Assembly (NCBI GenBank): GCA_003435055.1
Contig: QUMM01000004.1
Location: 81,535 to 145,534, forward strand
Direction of reading: 5' to 3'
Length of the DNA: 64,000 bases
Source: Lachnospiraceae bacterium OF09-6
GTDB lineage: Bacteria; Bacillota; Clostridia; Lachnospirales; Lachnospiraceae
Shown: in pieces, positions 29,010 to 37,263 of the stretch
Layout of the letters: the number at the start of each line of letters is the position of its first letter
Numbering within the stretch: the stretch's first letter is position 1
Notes under the pieces: generated by a model
What the model saw: only the letters and a program-made list of their open reading frames with translations
Database searches by the model: none
What the model was told of the DNA's origin: nothing
Program-made: the position numbers and the translations under genes

Positions 29010-29083
29010 AGATGATAGATGTTGTAATAAATGAAAAAATATGCTACGATACATACACAATGTGTAAATGAAAAGAGGAGAAA

Positions 29084-29278
29084 ATGGAAATAAAAGAATT
29101 ACGAGAAAGTACCGGAATGAACAGAAAGGAATTTTGTGAATATTTTGAAATCCCATACAGAACAGTAACAGAGTGGGAACGAGGAACCAGAAAGATGCCA
29201 GATTATGTGTTACGCTTATTAGCATATAAAGCAAAGATGGAAAAACTCATCATAAAGGAAGATGTGAATGAAGAATAA
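29084..29278 (+). CDS. Small XRE-type helix-turn-helix protein
   Basis: A 64-residue DNA-binding protein made of a single HTH: IKELRESTGMNRKEFCEYFEIPYRTVTEWERGTRKMP. The preceding RBS is AGAGGAG. It overlaps the KilA-N gene by 11 bp, so the two form a small operon of phage or plasmid-maintenance type. It probably represses its own promoter; that is inference. Confidence 0.8.
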   Translation: MEIKELRESTGMNRKEFCEYFEIPYRTVTEWERGTRKMPDYVLRLLAYKAKMEKLIIKEDVNEE

Positions 29279-30125
29279 AATAATTGAGGTGCAAAATGTG
29301 CAGATTTCTATTTCGAAACAGGAGTTAGATGATTATATTTGTATTACAGATATTGCTAAGGCTAAATCAGATTCTGTCAGGGCAGCAGATGTGGTAAGAA
29401 ATTGGTTAAGAAATCGTGGTACTTTGGAATATTTGTCTGTATGGGAACAGATATATAATCCCAATTTTAAAGTGTTCGAATCCGAACACTTTAAAAAGCA
29501 AGCAGGGTTATTGACTTTTACACCTAGTGTTTCGGAATGGGTAAATGAAACAAATGCCATTGGATTATATGTAAAACGTGGAAAATATGGTGGCACATAT
29601 GCACACAAAGATATTGCATTTGAATTTGCATCTGCAATCAGTCCGGTATTTAAACTATATCTGATAAAAGAATTTCAACGGTTAAAGGAAGAAGAAAACA
29701 ATTCTGAACAAAAGGAATGGGATGCAAAACGTTTTTTAAGTAAAAATAATTATCTGATCCAGACGGATGCTGTAAAAAGATACTTGCTTCCTCAAATGAA
29801 TTACAGAGAAAACCTTCAATGGCTGGCATATGCGGAAGAAGCAGACATATTAAATGTAGCATTATTTGGATTTACGGCGAAAGCATGGAGAGAGGCAAAT
29901 CCTGAACTTGCGAAGAAAAACAATGTCAGAGATTTTGCAACTATCAATGAATTAACAGTTCTATCCAATCTGGAATCACATAATGCACAGATGCTGCGGG
30001 AAGGAAAAGGAGAAGAAGAAAGATTTAAAATATTGCAAGAGATTGCTGAATATCAGCTGAATGTCTTGAATGCAGCTGAAGAGATTAAAATGATAGAGAG
30101 TGATGGAGGAATGCCAGAGGTATGA
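29268..30125 (+). CDS. KilA-N domain protein
   Basis: A 285-residue protein whose first 150 residues match the KilA-N domain of phage and plasmid proteins: DYICITDIAKAK, VVRNWLRNRGTLEYL and FASAISPVFKLYLIKEFQRLKEE. The C-terminal half is helical and has no motif known to me. KilA-N proteins are phage anti-repressor-like DNA-binding proteins. With the XRE gene it is probably a remnant or small cargo of a past prophage or a defence island. The frame is intact. Confidence 0.85.
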   Translation: MKNKIIEVQNVQISISKQELDDYICITDIAKAKSDSVRAADVVRNWLRNRGTLEYLSVWEQIYNPNFKVFESEHFKKQAGLLTFTPSVSEWVNETNAIGLYVKRGKYGGTYAHKDIAFEFASAISPVFKLYLIKEFQRLKEEENNSEQKEWDAKRFLSKNNYLIQTDAVKRYLLPQMNYRENLQWLAYAEEADILNVALFGFTAKAWREANPELAKKNNVRDFATINELTVLSNLESHNAQMLREGKGEEERFKILQEIAEYQLNVLNAAEEIKMIESDGGMPEV

Positions 30126-30206
30126 ATTTGAGGAGAATTTTGTAAAGTATTTTTCCTATATCATAATATTTGATGTAGGATATAACAGCCAAGGAAGAGG
30201 AAAAAT

Positions 30207-30548
30207 ATGGATTACGTTTATAACTATAATGATATGCAATTTTTTGCCGAAACAAAAAATGATATAGAAGAAAGAATGCAGAGAAGGCTTACTTATTACA
30301 GAATGTACTTATATGCGTATATGGTTGGGAAAATCAGCAAAGAAAAGACGGAAGGCTGTGTAAAGAAAAGCAAGATGTCTTCGTTCTGGGACAAAGAAAG
30401 TTGTTTAGAGCAGAAAATATATAGGATGATGACAAAATGGAAGGTAAGACATCCTATAATGGGGATTGTTCTTTGCACGATATTAGGAAGTGTGCTTCTT
30501 AGTTTGGTGACGGAAATTATTATAGATGCAATTATTATGATGCTATAA
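30207..30548 (+). CDS. Small membrane protein, unknown
   Basis: A 113-residue protein with a charged, aromatic N-terminal part (residues 1-85) and one strong C-terminal TM helix (IMGIVLCTILGSVLLSLVTEIIIDAIIMML). RBS GGAAGAGG. It has the form of a tail-anchored membrane protein. No family recognised; it follows the KilA-N gene by 82 bp and has its own terminator. Confidence 0.6.
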   Translation: MDYVYNYNDMQFFAETKNDIEERMQRRLTYYRMYLYAYMVGKISKEKTEGCVKKSKMSSFWDKESCLEQKIYRMMTKWKVRHPIMGIVLCTILGSVLLSLVTEIIIDAIIMML

Positions 30549-30551
30549 AAA

Positions 30552-30580
30552 GCCGCATATTTTTGCGGCGATTTGATCTT
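30552..30580 (+). terminator. Hairpin terminator
   Basis: GCCGCA (30552-30557) pairs with TGCGGC (30564-30569), then GATTTGATCTT. The same stem sequence recurs at 30960-31009. Confidence 0.6.
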
Positions 30581-30620
30581 ATTTTATGTATCGATATTAC
30601 ACAGGAAAAGGGGCGGCAGC

Positions 30621-30823
30621 ATGGATATAATTAAGTTAAAAGAAACGATACTCCAGGATAAGGTATTTCTAATTCAGATATTCAAAAAATATTCGGTTTG
30701 GGAGAAAAAGAGAAGGCCAAGGCATCGAGACTTCTTACCAGTGCTGTTGAAGGTGGATATATTAAAGTAATGGACCCGGATACAACACCAAGATATAAAA
30801 AGTATATTCCATATTGGGCATAA
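30621..30823 (+). pseudogene. Winged-helix C-terminal remnant of an AlbA/RecG-like protein (frameshifted)
   Basis: Starts MDIIKLKETILQDKVF and, with one T restored at about 30672, continues SNSDIQKIFGLGEKEKAKASRLLTSAVEGGYIKV to YIPYWA and a stop at 30823. This pattern resembles the winged helix at the end of putative ATP-dependent regulators with AlbA_2 domains. GGGGCGG precedes the ATG. It is either a small independent HTH protein or the tail of a lost gene. Confidence 0.5.
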
Positions 30824-31458
30824 TTTAAGTTTCGCTAAGCTTGATTTGATAGGCTGGCTATAGTGGTAATAATATGACATTTGTTGCTGGATAAATGTGA
30901 CAATGACGTTACATCCTCCCCACCTATTTTGTGACAATTATATAACGTCCTCTATACAGAAATATGCGGTTTTAAGCCATTTTCGTGGCAAAAAAGCCGC
31001 ATATTTTTTGTAGCAATGACTTGACATCCTCGGGAGCATTATGTACAGCACAAAGTATCCCGCAGGAGTTGCAGAGAATATCGCTCATATATTGAATACG
31101 AAGAAGTAAGAAAAAAAGTTTATAGATTGATTTGAAAAATGCAAAATTTTTACAACTACTATTAGATGTGGGATGATATAATAAGTACAGTGAAATTAGT
31201 TGAATTACCAGTTATCAAAAACTGAAAAAGAATACAAGCTTTTCGAAATCAGAAAGGGGCAAGATTTTGTCAATATGAAAATGCTTTTATGTGATTGACG
31301 GAGGCCATAGCAGTGAATATTAGATAAATTCAGAAGTAAAGTTAAAGGGAAAATTGGGCAGGCATATATTTATATACAAAAAGATGTTCTTGTAAAAGAA
31401 GAAGTGATACATCTTCCGCTGTACATGGCGATGTTTTTGTAATAATTATAGAAAAAAG
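30824..31458. other. Gene-poor stretch with possible remnants
   Basis: No convincing gene. A short frame ends KYPAGVAENIAHILNTKK at about 31109, and another at 31322-31442 reads DKFRSKVKGKIGQAYIYIQKDVLVKEE; neither has an RBS or known family. One strong terminator (30960-31009) lies within. AT-rich sequence and scraps of coding text suggest decayed mobile DNA. Confidence 0.4.
30960..31009 (+). terminator. Strong hairpin terminator
   Basis: AAATATGCGG (30960-30969) pairs with CCGCATATTT (30997-31006) and is followed by more T residues; an inner GCCA/TGGC stem adds stability. Confidence 0.75.
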
Positions 31459-31600
31459 GTAACTATTCAGAACCCACTGTCCCGCGAGGTGTTTTGGCAT
31501 GAAAATGCCAAAATCCCGAGACAGGCAAGGCAAAATCCCATCGCCGTAGGCGATTTTCAATGGATTTTGACTCGTAACTGTGAAGGTACTGAACGGTTAC
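31459..31600. repeat. GTAACTGTTCAG hairpin repeat, interrupted copy
   Basis: GTAACTATTCAGAACCCACTG (31459-31479) and CTGTGAAGGTACTGAACGGTTAC (31578-31600) are the two halves of the reverse complement of the 19997-20037 repeat. They are split by 98 bp, with CTG repeated at the two edges. The inserted piece has its own hairpins: TTTTGGCAT/ATGCCAAAA and AAAATCC..ATCGCC/GGCGAT..GGATTTT. A nested small element is the simplest reading. Confidence 0.7.
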
Positions 31601-31629
31601 GAAAAAAGATTTTAATGGAGGATATGGTA

Positions 31630-32661
31630 ATGATCAATTTAGGAATTATTGGGGCTGGAAGAATCGGAAAAGTGCATATAGAAAGCATCAGTACACAGAT
31701 TCCGAATGCAAAAGTGAAGATGCTGGCAGATCCATTTATGGATGAAGAAAAAGAAGCATGGGCAAAAGGTAAAGGTGTGGAACAGGTGACGAAGGATTAT
31801 CATGAAATCCTGAATAATCCGGAGATTGATGCGGTCTTGATCTGTTCCTCCACTGATACCCATGCTTCCATTTCTATAGAAGCAATTGAGTCAGACAAGC
31901 ATGTATTCTGTGAGAAACCGGTAGATCATAGCATAGAAAAAATCAGGCAGGTACAGGAAGCGTTGAAGAAACATCCGGTGAAATATCAGGTAGGATTTAA
32001 CCGTAGATTTGATCACAATTTTGAAGCAGTACAAAAAGCGGTAGCAGCCGGAAAGATTGGAACTTCTCATATTATTCGTATCACCTCCAGAGATCCGGAA
32101 CCGCCAGCTCTGGCGTACATAAAAGTATCTGGCGGTATGTTCCTGGATATGACGATTCATGACTTTGACATGGCACGTTTCCTCGCAGGATGCAATGCAG
32201 AAGAGATTTATGTGCAGGCCGCAGTGCTGGTAGATCCGGCTATCGGAGAGGCTGGAGATGTAGATACGGCAATCATCACGATGAGAATGGAAAATGGCAG
32301 TCTGGTGACGATAGACAACTCCAGAAAAGCAGTTTATGGCTATGATCAGAGAGTGGAAGTATTTGGATCAGAAGGTATGATATCTGTGGGCAACGATACT
32401 ACATCTTCAGCAGTAATCAGTACCGCAGAAGGCGTAACCGGAGAAAAACCATTATATTTCTTTCTGGAACGGTATATGCAGTCCTATGCAAAAGAAATAC
32501 AGTGTTTCCTACAGGCAGTTGAACAGGATACGGATACGCCTCTTGGAATCATAGACGGACTGGAGGCGGTACGTATGGGACTGGCAGCCAGAAAATCATT
32601 GGAAGAACATCGTCCTGTGAAGATATCCGAGATAATAACAAATGTGGAAGAACAGGAGTAA
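31630..32661 (+). CDS. Gfo/Idh/MocA oxidoreductase, inositol 2-dehydrogenase-like
   Basis: Start taken at MINLGIIGAGRIGKVH (31630), 8 nt after GGAGG; the frame continues 5' only through the repeat. The protein has 343 residues. The Rossmann motif is GIIGAGRIG. FCEKPVD contains the catalytic Lys and FLDMTIHDFDMARFL the catalytic Asp/His, the IolG pattern, together with YQVGFNRRFD. It would oxidise myo-inositol or a related polyol with NAD in the cytoplasm. It stands alone with no other iol gene nearby, so the true substrate may differ. Confidence 0.85.
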   Translation: MINLGIIGAGRIGKVHIESISTQIPNAKVKMLADPFMDEEKEAWAKGKGVEQVTKDYHEILNNPEIDAVLICSSTDTHASISIEAIESDKHVFCEKPVDHSIEKIRQVQEALKKHPVKYQVGFNRRFDHNFEAVQKAVAAGKIGTSHIIRITSRDPEPPALAYIKVSGGMFLDMTIHDFDMARFLAGCNAEEIYVQAAVLVDPAIGEAGDVDTAIITMRMENGSLVTIDNSRKAVYGYDQRVEVFGSEGMISVGNDTTSSAVISTAEGVTGEKPLYFFLERYMQSYAKEIQCFLQAVEQDTDTPLGIIDGLEAVRMGLAARKSLEEHRPVKISEIITNVEEQE

Positions 32662-32705
32662 AGCCTTCCTATAAATTCAGATAGAAAGGTGCGGAGATTT
32701 TACAT

Positions 32706-33290
32706 ATGAAAAAAAACAAGAAAAAGGGATTTACACTGGCAGAGTTGTTGATTGTTGTTGCAATTATTGCGGTACTGGTTGCCATATCAATTCCAATATT
32801 TAACAGTCAGCTGGAAAAGGCACGAAAAGCGGTAGACATGCAGAATGCGCGGAACATTGAGTCAGCATTGATGGCTGCTTTCACGGATGGAACAATACAG
32901 GTTCCAGAAACAGTAGACCAAAAAGGAGATGGAAACGGAGCATGGGTAACGATTTGCCGTGATTCACAAAGTGTACCAAAGGACTATGGGTTTATGGGAA
33001 GCAGAACAACATTTTGTGGTGCTAATAAAGGGATAACAGTAAATGGAAATCTGGCGGGAGAGTGGAATCAATATAATAATGATATTGCCAAAGTATTATC
33101 AGAAGCCGGAATAAATGTCTCGAATTTGAAGATCAGGAGCAATGGAAAAAGTGATGGATGGGATTGGATTATTATAGAAGTTGGATATAACAGCAATGGA
33201 TTCTATTCCCGCATGTATAGTGGATTCAAAGGTGAGGCATCAGGGGCGGATCGTGCAGGTGTCACAAACATTGAAAAACAGATCGGTTAG
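32706..33290 (+). CDS. Type IV pilin-like / pseudopilin protein
   Basis: A 194-residue prepilin. A short basic leader (MKKNKKKG) and the class III processing site G|FTLAELLIVVAIIAVLVAISIPIF are followed by ENS-like helix NSQLEKARKAVDMQNARNIESAL. Glu5 of the mature protein, needed for assembly, is present. The C-terminal part is a small globular head. Processing by a PilD-type peptidase and insertion in the membrane are expected. No other pilus gene is in the window, so its partner system is elsewhere. RBS GAAAGG. Confidence 0.85.
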   Translation: MKKNKKKGFTLAELLIVVAIIAVLVAISIPIFNSQLEKARKAVDMQNARNIESALMAAFTDGTIQVPETVDQKGDGNGAWVTICRDSQSVPKDYGFMGSRTTFCGANKGITVNGNLAGEWNQYNNDIAKVLSEAGINVSNLKIRSNGKSDGWDWIIIEVGYNSNGFYSRMYSGFKGEASGADRAGVTNIEKQIG

Positions 33291-33381
33291 TATCGTTTTT
33301 TACAATACAACTCCCTTCAAAACGATTATGATATGAATAAATCAAAACAAAATTAATTACAAATCGAAAAAACTGATAAGT

Positions 33382-33429
33382 CAGCCGAGGATGTCTGCAC
33401 ATAATCGCAGATGTCCCCGGCTGTTTTTA
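33382..33429 (+). terminator. Terminator after pilin-like gene
   Basis: CAGCCGAGGATGTCTGC and GCAGATGTCCCCGGCTG pair with one mismatch around an 8-nt loop, followed by TTTTTATT. Confidence 0.85.
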
Positions 33430-33508
33430 TTCAATGGGTGCCAGTGGGGACGGTGTTTTCTGGCTCTCAGGCTTCAAATTTCTGGCTCAGGAAAGGGTTC
33501 TTCCGCAA

Positions 33509-34345
33509 TTATCCGTTCATGGCACTTGAACAGATAAGTTTTGCAGCCAGAAGATCCTTTCCAAAGCGGCCATACATAGTACGCTTTATCATTTTTAATT
33601 TACTGTTTGTTCCTTCCACAAATCCATTTGATAATGGACTTGCTACAGCATTTTCTACTGCTGGTAAATCTCTTTCAAGACCGGAAGCAAAACGGGAAAT
33701 CTCTTTTAAACTACTATTTTTATATTTTTCAATAAACAGATACAAATATGGTATACTCTTTCGTTCAAAAATTTCCCGGAATTCCCGAATACAGGATGTT
33801 AAGATTCTTATCTGGGGATAATTGTCCAACAAATAAGATTTGTGCTCATTTGTTATCTCGCTGTTCATCCAAAGGAAACGAAATACCCCGGATCTTGATA
33901 TATGATCATATTTCTGAAGTTTTTTCTTTTTTTGAATGGCTTCGGATGAAGAGCTTTTGTACATAGCAACATCCATATGAAAACGTTTTATGATTTTGTT
34001 CATATAATCATACGCTGCCGTCTGCTTTCCTGTGTATCCTTTTGAAATGAGGCTATGATAAATATCTTTCCTGCATACACCGGCAGATAGTTCTTTGATG
34101 ATGTAATCGTAAAATTGAACCATTCCACTGCGGAAGTTTCTACGGCACAACGAATCATAATCACCTTCAAGGTATTTTGCCACCGTATTTCTACTACAGT
34201 GAAGAATTTTCGATATTGCGCGATAACTATATCCAGCTTCAAAATACTCATGAATTGATACATATAACTGTACACTTTTGGGATTATAATCAAGCGATTT
34301 ATCCACATCGCAATGCATTTTTTTTACCATCAACAGATTTTTCAT
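33509..34345 (-). CDS. ISL3 transposase, C-terminal part
   Basis: A 278-residue frame (MKNLLMVKKMHCDVDKSLDY...) with an HTH region YRAISKILHCSRNTVAKYLEG and the DDE_Tnp_ISL3 end, NAVASPLSNGFVEGTNSKLKMIKRTMYGRFG, which carries the catalytic Glu (FVEGTNSKLK). It overlaps the upstream frame across a run of eight A residues in the coding strand. One A fewer would fuse both into a protein of about 545 residues, the expected size for this group. Confidence 0.88.
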   Translation of the reverse strand: MKNLLMVKKMHCDVDKSLDYNPKSVQLYVSIHEYFEAGYSYRAISKILHCSRNTVAKYLEGDYDSLCRRNFRSGMVQFYDYIIKELSAGVCRKDIYHSLISKGYTGKQTAAYDYMNKIIKRFHMDVAMYKSSSSEAIQKKKKLQKYDHISRSGVFRFLWMNSEITNEHKSYLLDNYPQIRILTSCIREFREIFERKSIPYLYLFIEKYKNSSLKEISRFASGLERDLPAVENAVASPLSNGFVEGTNSKLKMIKRTMYGRFGKDLLAAKLICSSAMNG

Positions 34346-35156
34346 TCGTCTTCTGCATATCGTAATCTTTTGGTATTTTAATATCTACAGGAAGTACAGC
34401 ATTAACGGTGTTTTTAATAGCTTCCAGCAGATTTTGATGAAGATGGAATCTATCAGCTATCTGCATTGCGTCTGGCAATACTTCTTGAATAGCAGAGGAA
34501 TAAGCACTTGCTCTGTCGCGTGTAACTGCTTTAATGTGTTTGTTGTTTTTAAGCCATTCTTTAAGAGAATTTCCATCGCGGCCATCCAGTATGGCAACTG
34601 GTTTATGCGTTGATTGATCAACAATAATTGTTCCATAGGTATGACGCTTTTTAAATGCAAAATCATCAACGCCAACAATATTTCCGCATTCAACTACAGG
34701 TTGCACACGATATTGTTTTGTTAAAAGACGTATGACGCTGTCTCCGCTAATTTGAAGATTCATAGCACGACAGATACGGGCGCATCCTTCACAACTGGTT
34801 TCCATTGCTAATGTACAAATGAAATCAGCACAACGCTCTGTCATACGACCATAGTAACTTAAAAATCCATCAAAATCTTCAACAAATGTTGTTTTAGAAC
34901 AAGCATCATTGTTGCAAATATATTCATGGGCTGTTATGGAAAGGCGTGTTGTTTTTCCAAGAATTGGAAGATCCTGTACTTTCCGTAAATAAGTACCGTG
35001 ATAATTCGTTGTTTCATAACCGCATTCTGGACATTTACATGAATGTGTCCTAGATCGCAGTTTTATGTGGACAGTACAATTATCCTGCTTAATAGATTCT
35101 ATTGCCATTAATTCATTGGGGAAAAATGTATTCATTTGTAGTAGTGAATCATTCAT
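34299..35156 (-). CDS. ISL3 transposase, N-terminal part
   Basis: A 285-residue frame. An N-terminal zinc finger (CKCPECGYET and CNNDACSKTTFVE) is followed by an HTH-like region (ETSCEGCARICRAMNLQISGDSVIRLL) and the first half of the DDE catalytic domain. GNIVGVDDFAFKKRHTYGTIIVD contains the first Asp and AVTRDRASAYSSAI the second. It ends shortly after the A8 tract (34318-34325). Continuation needs slippage at that tract or indicates an inactive copy. Confidence 0.88.
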   Translation of the reverse strand: MNDSLLQMNTFFPNELMAIESIKQDNCTVHIKLRSRTHSCKCPECGYETTNYHGTYLRKVQDLPILGKTTRLSITAHEYICNNDACSKTTFVEDFDGFLSYYGRMTERCADFICTLAMETSCEGCARICRAMNLQISGDSVIRLLTKQYRVQPVVECGNIVGVDDFAFKKRHTYGTIIVDQSTHKPVAILDGRDGNSLKEWLKNNKHIKAVTRDRASAYSSAIQEVLPDAMQIADRFHLHQNLLEAIKNTVNAVLPVDIKIPKDYDMQKTNEKSVDGKKNALRCG

Positions 35157-35292
35157 TTGTATATATTCCTCTCTGTTAATGACATAAGTTTATCATACTT
35201 ATGAATTAATTAAAAGTGCAAAAACGGATAATTGCGGAAGAACCCAGGAAAGCCAGAAAACACCGTCCCCACTGGTAGAAAGGAGAAAGGAT

Positions 35293-35619
35293 ATGGGAAC
35301 ACGTATTACAGAACATCCGATTTTGGGAGTACCGCAGAAGGGCAGTCTGGTCAGCTTTACCTATGATGGCAAGAAGATTCAGGGCTATGAGGGAGAACCG
35401 ATTGCGGCGGCTTTGAAAGCAGCAGGTATTCAGATTCACCGGTATACAAAAAAAGAACATACACCGCGCGGCATCTTCTGTGCGATTGGACGATGCACGG
35501 ACTGTGTCATGGTAGTGGATGGCGTGCCGAATGTGCGAACCTGTGTGACGCCATTGAAGGCAGGAATGAAGATTCAGACCCAATATGGCGTATCAGCAGA
35601 ACCTTTTGAAAAACAATAG
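35293..35619 (+). CDS. (2Fe-2S)-binding subunit of a flavin oxidase complex (HcnA/SoxA-like)
   Basis: A 108-residue ferredoxin-like protein. GIFCAIGRCTDCVMVVDGVPNVRTC has the C-x5-C-x2-C...C arrangement that binds a plant-type [2Fe-2S] cluster in HcnA, OoxA and the sarcosine/octopine oxidase small subunits. RBS AGGAGAAAGG. It is the first gene after the insertion sequence and is followed 11 nt later by the NAD/FAD subunit. It would pass electrons inside the complex. Confidence 0.88.
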   Translation: MGTRITEHPILGVPQKGSLVSFTYDGKKIQGYEGEPIAAALKAAGIQIHRYTKKEHTPRGIFCAIGRCTDCVMVVDGVPNVRTCVTPLKAGMKIQTQYGVSAEPFEKQ

Positions 35620-35630
35620 CAGGAGATGAG

Positions 35631-37214
35631 ATGATGAAAAGATATGATTTGATCGTGGTAGGAGCCGGTCCATCCGGATTATCAGCTGCTATTGAAGCAG
35701 CCAAAAGAGGTCTGAAGGTAGTGGTATTTGATGAAAATGAAAAACCGGGCGGACAGTTATTTAAGCAGATTCATAAATTTTTTGGCTCTAAAGAACACAA
35801 GGCAAAGGTGAGAGGCTTTGTCATCGGAGAGGAGCTTCTTGCAGAAGCAGATAAATCCGGTGTGGAGGTAGAATTAAATGCCACGGTAGTTGGGATGTAT
35901 CAGGATAAGGAGATTGTAGTCCGAAAGGGAGAAGAAGTTTTTCATTATAAAGGAAATGCGATCATTATTGCTACCGGTGCGGCAGAAAATATGGTTACCT
36001 TCGATGGATGGACACTGCCGGGTGTCATCGGAGCCGGAGCAGCCCAGACGATGATGAACTTACATGGAGTCAAACCAGGAAACAGAATCCTGATGCTGGG
36101 AAGTGGAAATGTGGGACTGGTAGTCAGTTTTCAGTTAAAGCAGTGCGGATGTGACGTAGTAGCACTGGTGGATGCAGCACCGAGAATTGGTGGATACGGT
36201 GTACATGCTGCAAAAGTGGCCAGAACCGGAATACCATTTTATCTGTCCCATACGATTGTAAAAGCAGAAGGAACCGATCGTGTGACAGGTGTAACCATTG
36301 CTGAAGTGGACAGTCATTTCCAGTTCCTGCCGGGTACTGAGAAACATTTTGATGTAGATACCATCTGTCTGGCTGTGGGGTTATCCCCAATGTCCCAGCT
36401 TTTGAAAATGGCAGGCTGTGAGATGGAAGACAATCCAAAGCGAGGTGGTCAGGTGCCGCTCGTAGATGAATATGGAGAAACTTCGATCAAAGGAATTTTC
36501 GTAGCCGGAGATGTATCTGGAATTGAAGAAGCCAGCTCAGCGATGATCGAAGGCCGGATTGCCGGAATCGCAGCAGCGAAATACCTGGGGTACATCGAAG
36601 AAGCAGAATTGGAAGAAGATGTACAGAAAAATGAAGCAGCACTGGAAGGCCTGCGTCAGGGGATGTTCGCACCAAAGAACAGAGGAAAACTCATTGAGAA
36701 AACAGAGGAAGGCATCGACATCTCCATGAACCTGCTAAAACACGGATTTGTGGCAGATGAGGAAATCGAACGGTTCCCAGGTGTTACACACAGAGTTGGT
36801 GTACATCCTGTGATGGAATGTACACAGAATATTCCATGCAACCCATGTCAGGACGCATGTCCAAAGCATTGCATCAAGATCGGAGAGCACATTACATCCC
36901 TCCCGGCGGTGGATGAAGCGGCAGACTGCATTGGCTGTGGTATGTGCGTGGCGTCCTGCTCCGGTCAGGCCATTTTCCTGGTGGATGAAACGTATGAACC
37001 TGGATTTGCCACAGTCACCATTCCATATGAATTCCTTCCACTTCCGGAACCGGGAGAAAAGGGATATGGGCTGGGCAGAAATGGTCAGAAGATCTGTGAG
37101 GCAGAAGTAGTATCTGTGAAGAGCACCAAAGCATTTGACCATACGAATCTGCTGACCATCAAAGTTCCGGCAGACTATGCTATGAAAGCCAGATTCTTTC
37201 TTAGCCGGGGATAA
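35631..37214 (+). CDS. NAD(P)/FAD oxidoreductase subunit with ferredoxin domain (HcnB-like)
   Basis: A 527-residue flavoprotein. The FAD-binding start is YDLIVVGAGPSGLSAAIEAAKRG, the NAD-binding fold is RILMLGSGNVGLVVSFQL, and IKGIFVAGDVSG is the second FAD motif. A C-terminal ferredoxin-like segment holds CNPCQDACPKHC and CIGCGMCVASC, enough for [4Fe-4S] clusters and extra compared with classic HcnB. It belongs to the amine/amino acid oxidase cluster and probably passes electrons from the FAD subunit to NAD(P) or ferredoxin. Frame intact. Confidence 0.9.
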   Translation: MMKRYDLIVVGAGPSGLSAAIEAAKRGLKVVVFDENEKPGGQLFKQIHKFFGSKEHKAKVRGFVIGEELLAEADKSGVEVELNATVVGMYQDKEIVVRKGEEVFHYKGNAIIIATGAAENMVTFDGWTLPGVIGAGAAQTMMNLHGVKPGNRILMLGSGNVGLVVSFQLKQCGCDVVALVDAAPRIGGYGVHAAKVARTGIPFYLSHTIVKAEGTDRVTGVTIAEVDSHFQFLPGTEKHFDVDTICLAVGLSPMSQLLKMAGCEMEDNPKRGGQVPLVDEYGETSIKGIFVAGDVSGIEEASSAMIEGRIAGIAAAKYLGYIEEAELEEDVQKNEAALEGLRQGMFAPKNRGKLIEKTEEGIDISMNLLKHGFVADEEIERFPGVTHRVGVHPVMECTQNIPCNPCQDACPKHCIKIGEHITSLPAVDEAADCIGCGMCVASCSGQAIFLVDETYEPGFATVTIPYEFLPLPEPGEKGYGLGRNGQKICEAEVVSVKSTKAFDHTNLLTIKVPADYAMKARFFLSRG

Positions 37215-37263
37215 AATTTTTTGAAAACGGATAGATATTCCAATCCAGATGCGGAGGAAAAAG

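Larger units (their letters stand above)
33496..35244 (-). mobile_element. ISL3-family insertion sequence
   Basis: Length 1749 bp. The terminal inverted repeats are perfect over 22 bp: 33496-33517 (starting GGTTCTTCCGCAATTATCC) and 35223-35244. An 8-bp direct repeat CAGGAAAG lies on both sides (33488-33495 and 35245-35252), the target duplication length known for ISL3. The transposase is on the minus strand in two overlapping frames. Target was the loop of a REP-like hairpin. Confidence 0.92.
33441..35275. repeat. REP-like long hairpin split by an insertion sequence
   Basis: The 25-bp arms at 33441-33465 and 35251-35275 are perfect inverted copies, each containing GGGGACGGTGTTTTCTGGC or its complement. 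Removing the insertion sequence and one target copy brings the arms to within about 30 bp, giving a hairpin like the one at 53631-53690. Confidence 0.8.

Noticed and set aside
31489..31629. Extended N-terminus of the inositol dehydrogenase-like protein
   Set aside because: The additional 47 codons run through the hairpin repeat, and a good RBS sits before the internal ATG at 31630.
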